In this document: one piece after another, positions 21,178 through 33,339 of the stretch | Layout of the letters: the number at the start of each line of letters is the position of its first letter | Position numbering within the stretch: position 1 is the stretch's first letter | From: Smallanthus sonchifolius | Lineage: Eukaryota > Streptophyta > Magnoliopsida > Asterales > Asteraceae | Length of the DNA stretch: 64,000 bases | Direction of reading: 5' to 3' | Assembly (NCBI GenBank): GCA_023525975.1 | Contig: CM042020.1 | Span: forward strand, 113,135,207-113,199,206 | Position numbers and translations under genes: made by a program | The notes under the pieces: generated by a model | Databases searched by the model: none | Told to the model about the DNA's origin: nothing | Seen by the model: the letters and a program-made list of their open reading frames with translations, nothing else

Positions 21178-22471
21178 CTACCTAGCCTTCTCACCAAGAT
21201 CCTGCAAAGCAAACATTAAACTTGTTGTGTCTAGAGAAAAGCGGTATTCATATATCTTAGGATACTCTTCTTCATCCTCGTCGGCATTGACTTTGTGATT
21301 GTCAGGTTTGGAGTAAGGCTTGGATCCGTAAGGTTTGTAAGGTGCAGATTCAGTCTTCCAGTTGGGTTGATTGTAGCTGATTGGAGCATCCATCCTTTGT
21401 TGGATCCTTTTGTCATCTTCGAGCCTTATGAACCTTAGCGATAGATTCCTAACTTTTTCAAGATTTCTGCAAGGATTCATAACAAGGTCTTCGTAGAACG
21501 GGGAATCCTTCTTCAATCCCATCTTGAAAGCTTGAACCGCCGTAACAATGTCAAGGTTTGGGATATTCAGGGATTCCTGGTCGAATTTGCGGAAATAATC
21601 CCGAAGGGATTATCCAGCATTCTGGGTTACCCTATACAAATAACTTGTTAGTTTTTCAAATGTTCTGCTACAAGAAAATTGGTTATTAAACAAATTAACT
21701 AAATGAGCAAATGAATTTATTGAATAAAGAGGAACGTTTAGCAGCCACTTCAAGGCTGATCCTGTCAGAGTGGACCCGAAGCCCTTGCATAAGCAAGCTT
21801 CTTTTAAACCCGAGGGAATGAGATTGATTTCCATTCTCTCCTTGTATTGGGCGACGTGCTCTTCGAAATCCAAAGTCCCATCATATAACTTCATGTTGGG
21901 AGTTTGGAAGCGTTTTGGGATCTCCGCATCACATATTGGAGGAGCAAATCTGGAGATCCTGTGACTGGCTGGGGATGCTTCTAGTATTGGTTGAACCACA
22001 CCCGGTACACTTGAGATCATGTCCCTTAACTTTTTCAGTTCTTTGGCCATGACTGGACTGATCCCTGTATTCTGCATGATTAAAAGTGTTACGAATGTTA
22101 GGATCCTGTGATGAGGATCCTGGGGTGATTCCAAGACTCCGGTTTGCAGTGACTCTAACAGCCGGAGTTGGACCAACTGTAGTGGTTCCGGTCTGCATGG
22201 GGATGATGTCTCCCTGATGATTTCCTGAGAATCCTACAGAGTCAAAGTTCAGGATCCTTGGTAGTAGTGGATTTGTCATTTCCACCGGTTTATTCGAATC
22301 TTTTATCCTTTCAAGCTCTCTAAATAGCATCTGATTGGTCTTTTCTTGCTGTTTCATTTGTTGCTTTACTTCTAAGAACAGATTGAGGATGTCGTTGTTT
22401 GAAACAAGCACAGGTCCTCCGGCAGGTATCCCAGATCCCGAAAAACCAGCAGAAGTAGTTTTGTTAGGCAT
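21178..22471 (-). pseudogene. Tat gag
   Basis: The first true ATG on the minus strand is at 22471 (MPNKTTSAGFSG). A Gln-rich segment and VVQPILEASPASHRISRF lead to the gag core PKRFQTPNMKLYDGTLDFEEHVAQYKERM (21800-21940), ALKWLLNVPLYSINSFAHLV and LFNNQFS. The gag frame is broken near 22100 and by the stop at 21610. It resumes with RDYFRKFDQESLNIPNL, then AFKMGLKKDSPFYEDLV (near 21500). This is the nucleocapsid-forming gag of gypsy elements. Confidence 0.82.
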
Positions 22472-22475
22472 TGAT

Positions 22476-22914
22476 TTGACCAAAAATTAACATGGATAAT
22501 TAAGTAGCCAAACTTTGTATGTTAGCTATCGTGCTTATATAAACTTGTGTAAAATGCAGTGTAAATAAAGAAATAACACGATGGGTTACGAGGAAAGCCC
22601 TTGATCTTTGAGGATCTCTGGCATAAAACCTCGGGAGCCGACTAAAGTCGGGTTGCCTTGTTTATCTGATTGAATTCGGTAAAAAGTACAATGAGAGATC
22701 AATATGATCGAGACTAAAGTGTTACAAATGAGTAGTGCGAGTGTTGTGTGTTTGTGCCATGAGTATTCCCCGTCCTAATGATCATCTTATGCTCTTTATA
22801 TACATTACATGTCATTAAATGAAAGGCTAATATCCCATAATTGTCTTAACCGGACCGTTACAAGTCTTCTTTGATGAATATAGTCGTTGTCTTCAATGAT
22901 ATTCCGTGTCTTCA
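22476..22914 (-). repeat. Probable 5' LTR / leader of the Tat element
   Basis: It sits immediately upstream of gag on the minus strand and shares blocks with 8898-9180. It ends at TTCA (22914), read on the minus strand as TGAAGACACGG, a plausible LTR start, at the point where the Athila gag sequence breaks. Flanking GCTAG is a TSD candidate whose partner was not found. No primer-binding site was recognised, so the exact LTR edge is open. Confidence 0.45.
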
Positions 22915-24256
22915 GCTAGTAATTGGATGTTTTTGCCATCTTCTCTAAGTAATCCCGGTCTTCATCCTCAAAATTGGTACCAAATGTGCCATTAGAAATA
23001 GAGTTGAGGTCTCGGCATCATCATATGTTAAGCCCTCAAGAAAGGCATTCAACATCTCCCACATTTGCAAACCATGGTGTGGACAGTTCTTTATTAACAT
23101 CTTGAACCGAAGGAAGGCCTCATGAAATAGTTCCCTCAACTGTTGTTGAAAATTTCGGATGTTCTTCGTAGCATCACTAGTCCTCTGATTAGTGTAAAAC
23201 TCATCCAAGAACTGTTGCTGCATATCACCCCATGTATAAATAGATGCAGACGGTAAAGAATGGAACCACTGTTGAGCCTTGTCTTCTAGTGTGAATTGGA
23301 AGAGCACCAACTTCACATCATCAGGTGTAAATCCCTGTCCCCCAATAGTGTTGCACCTTGCATCATAAGCACTCAGATGCAAGTAAGGCTCCTCTGTTCC
23401 TAGGGCGTGATACTTAGGAAAATTCTGAATCGCCTAGGAACGAACCTCAAAGACCTACCATGTTGTTGTGGAATAACAACTGTGATGTGTTATAAGCAAT
23501 GGCAGGACGAAAATGGCTCTCAATTCCCCGAACATGACCCATATCATGCCTCCTCGGAATGCCTCCCGGATTGTCAAAAGGAGGGATCATATTCTGAGGG
23601 TCGGGTCTTCTATGTCTGTTCACAAGCTGTTGATGTTGTGGGATCGAAACTGGAATACCTTGATTAGCTGGATGAGGTTGAAAATTCTGCTTTAGATACA
23701 TGTTATCATATTGTTGCCCCCTGTTCCCATCATTCTGAACACTTGTATCATACCGTCTTTGAATTGGCACCCTGACTCGTTGATTATCCCTTCTGTCAAA
23801 CTCTTCATCATCATTCTCATATCCATCAAACTCATCATCGAAGTCCCCTGCTTCATCATGAAAGTTTAAGCCTGAAGTATAAGGGTGAGCTCCCTAAGGA
23901 AGGGTTGATTGAAATAGAGAAGGTTTGATTACAGGTGGTTGTGATATGGGTGGTATGGTGTCTGGCACTATCCTCACATATGGTGAAGAATAATGAGGTT
24001 CTGATTTGAAGTTAAAAGGTTGGCTTACTTGTGATGGAGGTTGACCAAAGTTGGGTAATGGTGGAATTTGGCTAGTGGATTGGTCATGAGTCCCATCTGT
24101 CCTTGGTGGTGGAACATATGGTGAGAACATACCCGAGGTGGGCTGCTGTTCTGGTGGTAACTGATCTGCAGGAGACAGATCAGATTGCTTTCCTGGATCC
24201 TGTTTATTCTCCATTTGAGTCAGAGAAGCTACTACCTTGTTGGTTATGTGAAACAC
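22915..24256 (-). pseudogene. Athila-like gypsy gag, truncated
   Basis: Minus strand. The N-terminal Pro/Gln-rich region (24256-23894) ends at a TAG. The frame resumes (23770-23447: RRYDTSVQNDGN, HRRPDPQNMIPPFDNPGG) and then shifts to the gag core: GFTPDDVKLVLFQFTLEDKA, QQWFHSLPSASIYTWGDMQQ, QFLDEFYTNQRT and MWEMLNAFLEGLTYDD. The last part, ISNGTFGTNFEDED and YLEKMAKTSN, is in a further frame and stops where the Tat LTR begins. The rest of the Athila element was not found on the other side of the Tat element. Confidence 0.8.
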
Positions 24257-24480
24257 TTAGTTCTGTTTAGTAGTCTTCTCAATCTATGGATCAAAAAGCA
24301 ATGGTGAGGATTTCCTAGAATGCCTTGTATGATGCATGCAATTACATAATCACCTGCACAACACAAACAAGAAACCCCCGTGTAATACTGAGCAAAATAA
24401 AACAAACAAAAAATTAAAACAAGAAATTTTTTATTTTGTGATTTGGAGCAAAAAGAACAAACTAACACCTTGCGCACTAA

Positions 24481-24499
24481 CTCCCCGGCAACTGCGCCA
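24481..24499 (-). promoter_or_regulatory. Primer-binding site of Athila-like element (tRNA-Asp type)
   Basis: The minus strand reads TGGCGCAGTTGCCGGGGAG, closely matching the TGGCGCCGTTGCCGGGGA type used by Athila elements. It lies three bases from the LTR edge at 24503, in the correct orientation for minus-strand gag. Confidence 0.82.
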
Positions 24500-24502
24500 T
24501 TT

Positions 24503-25562
24503 TGATCGATGTCGTTTGGTCGATCAAAAACAATTCCTAAATACCTTAACTAGTAAGGGTAAGTATGGAATCGTATCCACGAGGAGTTTGCGGAAAGTGT
24601 AGGTTTGTCACAAATATTGAAAAGCAGAAAATTGTAAATACTGATTTGGATTAGGTTTAGACAATAATGAGAAAAGCAATCCTCTCCGGGATTCAGGTTT
24701 GAAAACACAAGTCAGTTCTAGTTGTTTAGCAAGCAATTACATAGACATAACCGCACAAGGTTTAATTGAATACAGTGAAAATAATAGAACGAGCTGTAAA
24801 GAAAGCCTATTCATGTATAATCAGTTTAGATTAACCAATTGACACTCAAATTTCACAACGCCACTAATGTAAATAAACCTAAGACTGATGAGACCTGAAT
24901 CAACAATTCGAAATCAATAAAAACCATTTAATGCATTCAATTAACAAATGTAATCATATGGCTTAAGATGCCAATCAAAATTACAAACCAAATCTAAATA
25001 TTCCAGAAAACAACAAGTGCAAACGCAAAACCCTACACACGAAGAAGATCATGAGTGGATTAGCTACTCATACTCATCATAATAATCAAAACTAGTGTTA
25101 TGGAACTTACATCATCAAACTCTATGAACAATCGACCTAAAAACAGTGGAAATCGCCTTCTTGGAGCTCTGGAACGGCTGGAATCGATGATAGATCGATC
25201 ATGGGGGCTGAGAAAGGTTAAAACCTACATTAGGTTAATGTTCCCGTAAAAACATCCCCTCGCGTACCACGAAGAACAAAACAGTCGGGCGAGCTTTCCT
25301 GGTTTCTCGCGTACCGCGAGGTTATTCTCCCACTGCTTCGCGTACCGCGAGGGCTAGAATTCCATGATTTCTTCTTTTGAGCTTCTGATTCTTCCCGTGC
25401 TTTGTATACACTTGATTGGCTCTCGTTTCCCACTCATTTAAGCACATAAACCTGGGAGGCACACACATACCACAAACACACATAAAACCAAACAAAGATA
25501 CACTCAAAAATGACTAAAACGAATACAATTAGATACATTAACTGGGATTATTAGACACTACA
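24503..25562 (-). repeat. 5' LTR of the Athila-like element, ~1060 bp
   Basis: The plus strand begins TGATCGATGTCG next to the PBS and ends GACACTACA, so the termini are TG...CA on both readings. Its end is shared with the solo LTR 48891-49982: CGACATCGATCA preceded by a block with ACTAGTTAAG, CCTTAC and GGATACGA. It contains CTCGCGTACCGCGAG palindromes (25259-25351). The right boundary is inferred from the CA end and from length agreement with the solo LTR (1092 bp). Confidence 0.7.
25259..25351. repeat. CTCGCGTACCGCGAG palindrome cluster in LTR
   Basis: Three copies (25259-25273 degenerate, 25306-25320 perfect, 25337-25351 one mismatch), each with six-base arms CTCGCG / CGCGAG around TAC. 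Confidence 0.8.
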
Positions 25563-26200
25563 TCAGTGGGTGAGCATGTTGTACCCGTTGTACCGCCACT
25601 ACCACCAAGGCGGCGTGCGAGACCAGCACCAAGGGGCGATGCAAGGATGGGCCAGCATGATGAGATTAGAGAGTTGAGGGACAAAGTCGACCGGATGATT
25701 AGGCCATCAGGGCCAAGGTAGCTACAATCAGTGCACAACTTCCAAATTTTCCACTTCCACCACCACAGCAGCGCCTAGGTGGTGAGGAGCACAGTAGCCG
25801 TAGTTAGGGTTGTACTTAGTAAGTTTTTGATGTATTTACCCATGAGTTGTACTCATGGCGATTTCTATACTTTGATTTTGATGTCCAAACTCTATGACTG
25901 ATCTATATGGGTATTTACATGTTTATGGTTGTTTGTGATATGCTATGTTGTCATATTTTACGTTGTGGTACGTTTACATATTTTGTTAAGTATGATAGGC
26001 AATGTCCGAGGAGGAGACAATGAGCGGTTGTGGGTAACAACACCATTCTCATTTGAGCCATATACTCTTGGAACCGCTGTAAATCAGGGGAGTTTTTCAG
26101 TTCCATTTCCTTACATTCGTTTTTAATTTTATACATTACATTAGAGACAATGTACGCTTGAAGTGTGGGGATGGGTAATTTAGTAAAGCTAACTGAAAAA
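25563..26200 (+). pseudogene. Gypsy (Athila-like) 3' fragment, plus strand
   Basis: The plus strand has proline/arginine-rich coding-like sequence with EIRELRDKVDRM (25667-25702). Further on, GAGACAATGTACGCTTGAAG and TGTGGGGATGGG (26142-26174) resemble the end of the coding region and polypurine area of Athila elements. Broken frames. Orientation is opposite to the neighbouring Athila gag, so it is a separate fragment. Confidence 0.35.
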
Positions 26201-26940
26201 CAGAACAAAATTGGTTAAAACAAAAAAAAATTAAAACCAAACTCACCATCATCAAATAAAACACTCTCTTGCACAAAAAAAACGTAAACCGTAGCTTAGA
26301 CTCTCGCCCGTGTGATGCCCTAGAACTGAGAAAAAAACGATTTTTAAGCATTTGTAATTAGTTTTCTTAAACAAGCGTTTTTCAATAGAAAATATTTTGG
26401 AATCTCTTGGAGAATGAAAATGAACCGGATAGTTTCAAAAGTGTTTATCTCACATCGATAACCCAAATCCATCGTTTTCTTAGTTATTAGATGTATATAT
26501 ATATATGGAAGTGTTTTGAGAGATGTATATTAGATGTGGGATTAATCCCACATCTAATATCGATATCTCTAATCCCTTTGATCTTCAATTGAATATATGT
26601 TTGAATATCAAGGGAACTAGAGAGATGTATATATGAAAGCGTTTTGAGAAAATGGGTGATGAAAATTGTTGTGGGAGGCTTCTATTTATAGTCACAACAC
26701 AAGAAACAAGGAAATAACTTTCTGGCCCATCCAAGGTCGATCCAAGGAAATAACTTTATAGGCACATCACAACACATGATCGTCCTTAATCAACAACTTA
26801 ATAGCACATGTTATGAATTTTATTCATTATCAAAAAAGGGATCATTAAAGTTCTTAATTAGCATTAAACCATTTTTATCCCAACATATGTGGTTGTTGAT
26901 TTTGCAAAAGATTTTGTCAAAGGAAGATCTATTAGTGGTT
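26201..26940. other. AT-rich non-coding stretch with a perfect palindrome
   Basis: No coding similarity seen. A GATGTGGGATTAATCCCACATC palindrome lies at 26527-26560, next to repeated ATATCGATATCTCTAATCCC-type words. It could be LTR or promoter sequence of an old element. Confidence 0.4.
26527..26560. repeat. 34-bp perfect palindrome
   Basis: Seventeen bases on each side of the centre (26543/26544) are exact complements, with no loop; the core is GTGGGATTAATCCCAC. Confidence 0.9.
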
Positions 26941-27480
26941 AGGCATTTCACGTTTTAGGAAATCTGGTTAGTTTGAAAGTGTCATTACAACACATTGTAG
27001 TTTTGTTAACTACTTAAGTTGAGTATATAGCCTTAACTTAAGCAATGAATGAAGCTATATAGGTCAAGGGATTTGTGTGTGAACTTGAGATAAAGATCCA
27101 CGATGTTGTGATCTTATATGACAATCAAGGTGCAATACATTGTTGTGATCTTAGGCATTTCAAGTTTTAGGAAATCTGGTTAGTTTGAAAGTATCATTAT
27201 TGTAGCTTTGTTAACTATTGAAGCTGAGTATATAGCCTTAACTTAAGCAATGAATGAAGCTATATAGGTCAAGGGCTTTGTATTTGAACTTGGGATCAAG
27301 ATCCACGATGTTGTGATCTTATGTGACAATCAATGTGCAATACATTTGTCAAAAGTATTAGATGTATATGAGACGATCAAATATATCAATGTAAGGTTAC
27401 ATTTCATGAGGGATGTCATCAACCCAAAGGAGGCGAAGGCTGATACCGGTGAATTTTGCTAATATGTAGACAAAGGCATT
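26941..27480 (+). pseudogene. Ty1/copia RNase H remnant with 212-bp tandem duplication
   Basis: Broken plus-strand frames read AEYIALT-like, AMNEAIWVKGFVFELG, IHDVVILCDNQCAIHLSK, then INVRLHFMRDVINPKEAKAD. This is the C-terminal copia RNase H (the CDNQ..IHL..N and H.RLHF.RD..  pattern). The first part is duplicated in tandem (26941-27152 and 27153 on). No RT or integrase precedes it, so it is a truncated relic. Confidence 0.72.
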
Positions 27481-27901
27481 ACCATGTCCTAAATTTCATT
27501 AGTGCTTGAAAGTTTTAAACATTTGATGAATATATTAGGTTTCAACTTTGTAATAAGGTGGTGGTTGGAATATATATTGCTAAATTCAAACAATAGTTAA
27601 TGAAGAACTGTTCAATATTGTTGTTGGAGATGAGTATCGGTAGCAATGGTCTATTAGTAGTTAAGTTTTAGCAGGAACTTATGTGGTCGGTAGGAAACGG
27701 GAGCTTAGTAGCAACTAACATATAAGTATCGATTATCATCAAGAAAGCTTTTATTGATGGTTTGTTACTATTGATAGTTAGTACCAGAGGAAAGTTCTAT
27801 ATAAATAAAGTTACTACCGAAGAGATGTTACTGCTAATAGGAATAAAGTTGTCGGTAGGAAATAGTGAGTGAAGTGTAGTTACTACTAATGATAGTTAAT
27901 A
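27481..27901. other. Non-coding, probably 3' end / LTR of the copia relic
   Basis: Follows the RNase H remnant directly. Contains repeated GTCGGTAGGAAA and GATAGTTA words. No ends recognised. Interrupted at 27902 by the solo LTR. Confidence 0.35.
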
Positions 27902-28096
27902 TGTAACATCTAAAAACCCAAGCCTCTTAATGGGCCAAAAAAGGAAGAAAGAAAGAAAAGAGAGAATGGGCTAATGGGCTATGCCCAATCCCTTGCAAAT
28001 GGAGGAGGGTGTTAACCCTAATCAGCCTCCACCATCTCCTCCATTCCATGCTTACGCACATTTTCGTCTAGAGAGAGAGAGAGAGAGGGAGAGAAA

Positions 28097-28232
28097 TGTA
28101 ACATCTATGACTTTCATGAAGTATTTTGTACTTAATAATATTGTGTCATGACATATTGTTTCAAACGTATTATAACACAAGTGTACTATACATCACGTTA
28201 TATTAATTTAGAACTTTGAGTTTTTTTTTTAC

Positions 28233-28285
<53 letters not shown>

Positions 28286-30421
28286 GTTAAAATAAGTAAG
28301 TTAGTTATAAACTTTAAAAAAATGATGAGATTTTATTGTTATAAAAGAAAAATAGTAATAAGGAATAAATAATATATAAGCCTTACTTTAAACAAATTAG
28401 ATAGATGAGCATTGAACCCCATCACTTTGTTAGAACCCTCTCTAACTACTTTGAACCCCTCTCATCTCTTGAAGACCAAGCCCCAATTTTGACCATAGGA
28501 AGTCAAACCCATTCAAATCATCCTTCAATCCCTGAAAATCCGGAGTTTTAGTCCTCCCAAATCAATCACCAACTAAATTGCGGCCATTTGGAAACTTGTA
28601 TATACCTAATCAATTTGGAAATCACGATTTTAGTACCAAATTTGAGGGTTACGGTCGTTTCTTTTTTTAAGCCCTCAAATCAAGTCCAAACCCCATGATT
28701 TTCCTTTAGATTAACAGTTGTTAACGCGTTCAATCAAGTCCTTTATATTCCCAACCTGTTATCACCCACGAATTCGAAGTTTCCCTGCTTTCTCTCTCTC
28801 TCTCGATCGCAACCTGCTTAGGGGATTAAAGCTTGCTCGTTTCAGTCCTATTCCAGGTAATCGAACCCTATCTCATCTTGTTTGATCGTTACCTTTCAAA
28901 GCCCCATAAATTCATGTTTAATCCTTTGTTTTCTTATTTTTTTCTTTCTTTTCTTGTTTTGATTCCACCTATTTCTCACACACACACTTTTATAATTATA
29001 AATAACCTACTCTTTCTATAAATTTTCAAGAGATTAATATTTACCATTTTTTTTGTTCTTATAAAAGTGTGTACTTATATATGTACTGAAATTCTATGCC
29101 TACAAAACTTTTATTACCGCCTAACGAGTCGCGAATGGCTTTTGGAAACATCATAAACTTTCTTTTCGTACTAGTAATTAAATGTATGACGAATGTTAGT
29201 GCGTATCATAAATCCTATTATTTTATAAATTAATCGAAAGAGATTTATATAAACCACTAAAAAGGACTTGATCTTCAATACCAATACCATTTTATATAAT
29301 AAGTTTTATTAAGCGTTTTATTATCATTATTATTATTATTATTATTTCTTGCACCAAATAATATGATTTGATATTACGATATCCATATAAATACTATAAT
29401 GTTCTAACAAGACGACCATTGGGATTACTTATTTTTACAATTTATAGTTATTTGATGTCACCTAAAATCTCTTTTATAAATAGAAAGTTATGAAACATTA
29501 TTTCATGTAACTTGTTTTATATATTTAACTTATTATCATTTAATCTTTAATATCCTTTCATTCGTTCATTCTTTCCAAATCCTAACTTCCCAAATCGTTC
29601 CGTTCCGTCTTCATCCCTTTTAATCATTCCTATATATTAAATAACATGTCTTATTTATTTTAGGGCATCATTAAACCGGTTCGTCCGTTCTCCCGTTCTA
29701 GTTCAAGTTTAGGACCCAATATCAAGGTGAGATTCATAGCCCCCTTTTCCTTTACTTTTGGGGTGAAACATTTACATATGCTTGATAACTCAAAATTTTT
29801 ATTTAAACAAATTTTTAAACAAGTAATTACAATTGTATGCTTGATATCTAATCACTATAACATTATTGCAATCATTAACTGTTTACAAGCCTAAGAGAGT
29901 ACTAGTATGATCATATAGGGGAAACCGATATAATAACGACACAATATTTGGGATTGTGGACACATTTCAACGGCACAATCTGTGTGATTTTGGATGCAAT
30001 AACATTTCAACGACACAATCTTTGGGATTGTGGATGCATATAACATTAAGGGTTGATTGCAATAAATTTGGTATTGATATGCTTGCACACTTGTTTGAAC
30101 TTGTACTAAATTTGTTTCATATTTTTTATGACAATTTATCTTTATAACTTATAAAACCTATGTCTCTCACCAACTTATTGTTGACCCATTTTCTTTACAT
30201 GTTTTAGGAAGTAATAGTTGAGGATGAGGGATAACCTAAGAAAGCTCTTGGACTTAGCTAATAAATTGAATAATAATTTCTCGTGATGTTTGTTTGATTT
30301 GAAACAAGTGTAAACATTTATGAAATTAATAATGTATGTGTTGCCTTAGTAATTGTCTTTATACCTTGTGCTACGAAATAATGTGTGACACCTCGTGTTT
30401 CCGCCTTAACGGGGTGTGACA
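28097..30421 (+). repeat. 5' LTR of the gag-only element, 2325 bp
   Basis: Starts TGTAACATCTATGACTTTC, ends GGGGTGTGACA. Contains an (AT)n tract (28240-28280) and an ATT/TTA run near 29325. The copy at 33167 is very similar but longer. Confidence 0.9.
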
Positions 30422-30424
30422 GAT

Positions 30425-30437
30425 TGGTATCAGAGCC
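30425..30437 (+). promoter_or_regulatory. Primer-binding site (initiator Met tRNA)
   Basis: TGGTATCAGAGCC three bases after the LTR end; complementary to the 3' end of initiator tRNA-Met. Confidence 0.88.
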
Positions 30438-31251
30438 TTGGTTATAGAGAATTAGGCTTAGAAAGACCTAGACTATAACCTAATACTCCCTTATACTTTC
30501 ATAGGAACTTTATGTTATTTATGTGCTAACCTTGTTTCTTCATAGCCATGCCATTCTATTCAACCAATGTTTCCAATAGCACACATGTCCACTTGGACCT
30601 TTATCTACCCACATACATTAGGGAACCCTCGTATAGCCCATCCATTAGGCCTCGTTAATGAAGTAGAGTGAAGGAACCAACACGACTAGGCCCAATAAGA
30701 AGACCCACAAAGATGAAGGCCCCGAACTATTATCCGTTGCCATGAGCAAATACAAGGAGGAAGCTAAGGAATTGAAGCCCACTTATCATTCAAGAAAAGG
30801 AAGCTTACTCAAGAGGATGGATCTCACTTTTGGGCCTTAAAGCCCAATCCATGATGTTGTCATCATAACCATGGGTTCAAGTGATAGGTGTTAGTAGTAT
30901 ATGATGGCTGGAAGAGTGGTTGTAGGTCCATGAAGGGTTCTGACTAAGGAAAAACTGGGTACTTAAGTGTGTCCCTTGTGACCCACCTCTCTTTTCTTGG
31001 AATCTTTTTGTGGCTGCACTGCTTATAGGTCAAGTATACTTCCAACATGCTGTTATGAGAACTCGATGTTATGACTAGTCAATTTTTAATTTCATGAAAA
31101 CATTCGTACTTAACACTAAGCGTTATATAAGCTTTAATTCAATTCTACCTTTGCATGACATTAAAACTAGTGATTTTATTCTATGAATAATGTCATTTCT
31201 ACTATTTATGTGTCCTTTACTAACACGATTCATGATCTTTGTCTTCATAGA
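30438..31251 (+). other. Untranslated leader of the gag-only element
   Basis: No sustained reading frame. It contains ATG codons but only short frames before the gag start, so it is likely leader and packaging sequence. Confidence 0.5.
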
Positions 31252-32333
31252 ATGCCTCCTCGTCGTGATCCCAACGACTCCACTAACATCGGAACCAATG
31301 ATACCGCTTTGACTGCTCCGACTATGGATACCACCGCCATAGCCACACTCCTAACTCAGCAACTTGCTGCTGTGTTGCCTGACATGGTCACTCGACTCAC
31401 AAACACTATGAAGGAGACTGGAGGAAGCACATGCACGTACAAGCACTTTAATTCGTGCAACCCTCTCAAGTACAATGGTTCTGAGGGTGCCACCGGTTTG
31501 CTTCAGTGGTTTGAAAGCATGGAGTCATCCTTAGTCATGAGTGAGTGCCCCGATGACCTGAAAGTGAAGTATGCTTCAAGTGCCTTCCAAAAGAGGGCGC
31601 TTACTTGGTGGAACGGCGAGAAGCGAACTCGAGGATTGACCGCAGCCTTGGCCTTGACATGGGATCAACTTAAGGAGCTCATTATTGAGGAATTCTGCCC
31701 AAAGAACGAAATGAAAAAGCTTGAAGTGGAAATGTGGGATCTTGTTCAAGACAGTGGTGAAAACGAAACTTATAACAACCGTTTTCATGAATTGAGCATC
31801 TTGGTCCCTCACATGGTCACCCCGTTGAGCCGCCAAATCGACCGTTACATTGGTGGCCTACCTCACCAAGTTGGGGTACCGTTATGGGCAGCAACCCTGC
31901 TACTCTCGAGGCTGCCATCCGTCTAGTTGCGTCCCTCACGGACGATCTTGTTAAAGAAGGCATCCTACACCGTAAAGGTGGAAAGAAAGCCCGGATAGAA
32001 GAGACAAAAGAACCTGAACGCCAGCTCAAGAAACAAAAAGTGGTGGTGAATTTCGTCATGGTAACCCCTGCTGCTCCAATTACCCAAGTGGCACCAATTC
32101 GAAACCAAGTTTCCACGAATAAACCTTATGGCGGGACATCCCCTTTATGTGCTAAATGCCAATATCATCATCATGCTACCTACCCCTGCCGCATATGTAC
32201 TAAATGTGGTAGAGGGGGTCATCTGGCGGATACTTGCTGTGTTACTGGCACTACTTCTACCATAACTACCGCCATTACAAATGGTAGGGCTTGCTATGCG
32301 TGTGGTGCTACCGATCACCTCAGAAACCATTGA
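31252..32333 (+). pseudogene. gag of the gag-only element (one frameshift)
   Basis: The start at 31252 (MPPRRDPNDS) is preferred to an in-frame upstream ATG at 31183 because it matches usual gag starts. Gag core: KYNGSEGATGLLQWFESMES, KYASSAFQKRALTWWNGEKR and LIIEEFCPKNEMKKLE. A one-base loss near 31870-31880 moves the frame; it then reads MGSNPATLEAAIRLVASLTD and a zinc knuckle CTKCGRGGHLADTC. A second knuckle CYACGATDHLRNH ends at a TGA (32331-32333) where the last Cys would be. The protein would form the capsid. No pol frame follows. Confidence 0.85.
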
Positions 32334-33166
32334 CCCAAGCTGAACCCTACCAACAATCAAACTTCTCCAAGTTGAGTTTTGTCTTATGAGCACTTGGAAA
32401 CCGTCGAGACCCAGTTATCTAGGATAACGCTAACTCCACTAGTTGAGTTCTGAATGAATTTCCCTTAACCAGGGAAGACTTGTTAACCGTAATTCTTTCA
32501 TTGTGTTTGTTCACTACTTGAATTTATCTCAATTTTATCTTTATCTGCCCTATTCTATGAATTGTTATCTCAATTTTACTACTTTAGTGTTAATTTCATT
32601 TTATGAAATGTTATATGTGAATGCCACTACTCACACACCAATTCAACCTTACAAGCATAAATTACTTTCAGCTATGTTATCATCAAGATTACCAAGCTTG
32701 CTACTTGTATTTTTGTTTAAAAGTAACTCACTACCACAATTACTCGAGCAATAACTAAACACCTTCGATATCTCTGAGCATAGATAACTATTTCCCTTCA
32801 ACAATCCAATCTAATGGACGCTGTAGAAGGATAAGAGAAATTAAGGTGATCATGCAAAGTAAGCAATTATTACGGGTGCACACGTAATAAAAGTTTGCAA
32901 TGCATGCAAATCTTAGTAAACCCTATCATGTAAACAATAACCATTATCTTTATGAACATTTGACTTCAACCCCAAATCTTTGGAACATCAATCCTAACTG
33001 TGGGGTTGAATATGATTGCTAAACGAATAAACTTTCTTTAAGTTCAAATCTAATTCGTATTCCTCTATAATAACGCTTAAGTACCCTCATCTCTTTTCTG
33101 TTATAGTAGCCTCCACCAGTTGAATTTTTGAATTTCGGGGACGAAACTCCCCCAACTTGATGAGAC
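32334..33166 (+). other. Post-gag region of the gag-only element
   Basis: No RT, RNase H or integrase motif in any frame. The last part, AATTTCGGGGACGAAACTCC, resembles the sequence just upstream of the polypurine tract and 3' LTR in plant chromoviruses, but the purine run itself is weak. Confidence 0.6.
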
Positions 33167-33301
33167 TGTAACATCTATGACTTTCATGAAGTATTTTGTA
33201 CTTAATAACATTGTGTCATGACATATTGTTTCAAACGTATTATAACATAAGTGTACCATACATCACGTTATATTAATTTAGAACTTTGAGTTTTTTTTAA
33301 C

Positions 33302-33339
<38 letters not shown>

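Larger units (their letters stand above)
16056..22914 (-). mobile_element. Ty3/gypsy Tat-lineage retrotransposon body, decayed
   Basis: Minus-strand order from 22471 down: gag, protease, reverse transcriptase, RNase H, archaeal-type RNase H (aRNH), integrase. An aRNH after the standard RNase H is the diagnostic feature of the Tat lineage. The antisense gene at 9754-16055 and the LTR-like segment 8898-9735 probably belong to the same insertion, giving a total of about 14 kb including two solo LTRs. Many stops, a deletion in RT and a changed integrase catalytic residue show it is dead. At the right it abuts an Athila gag (22915 on). Confidence 0.82.
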
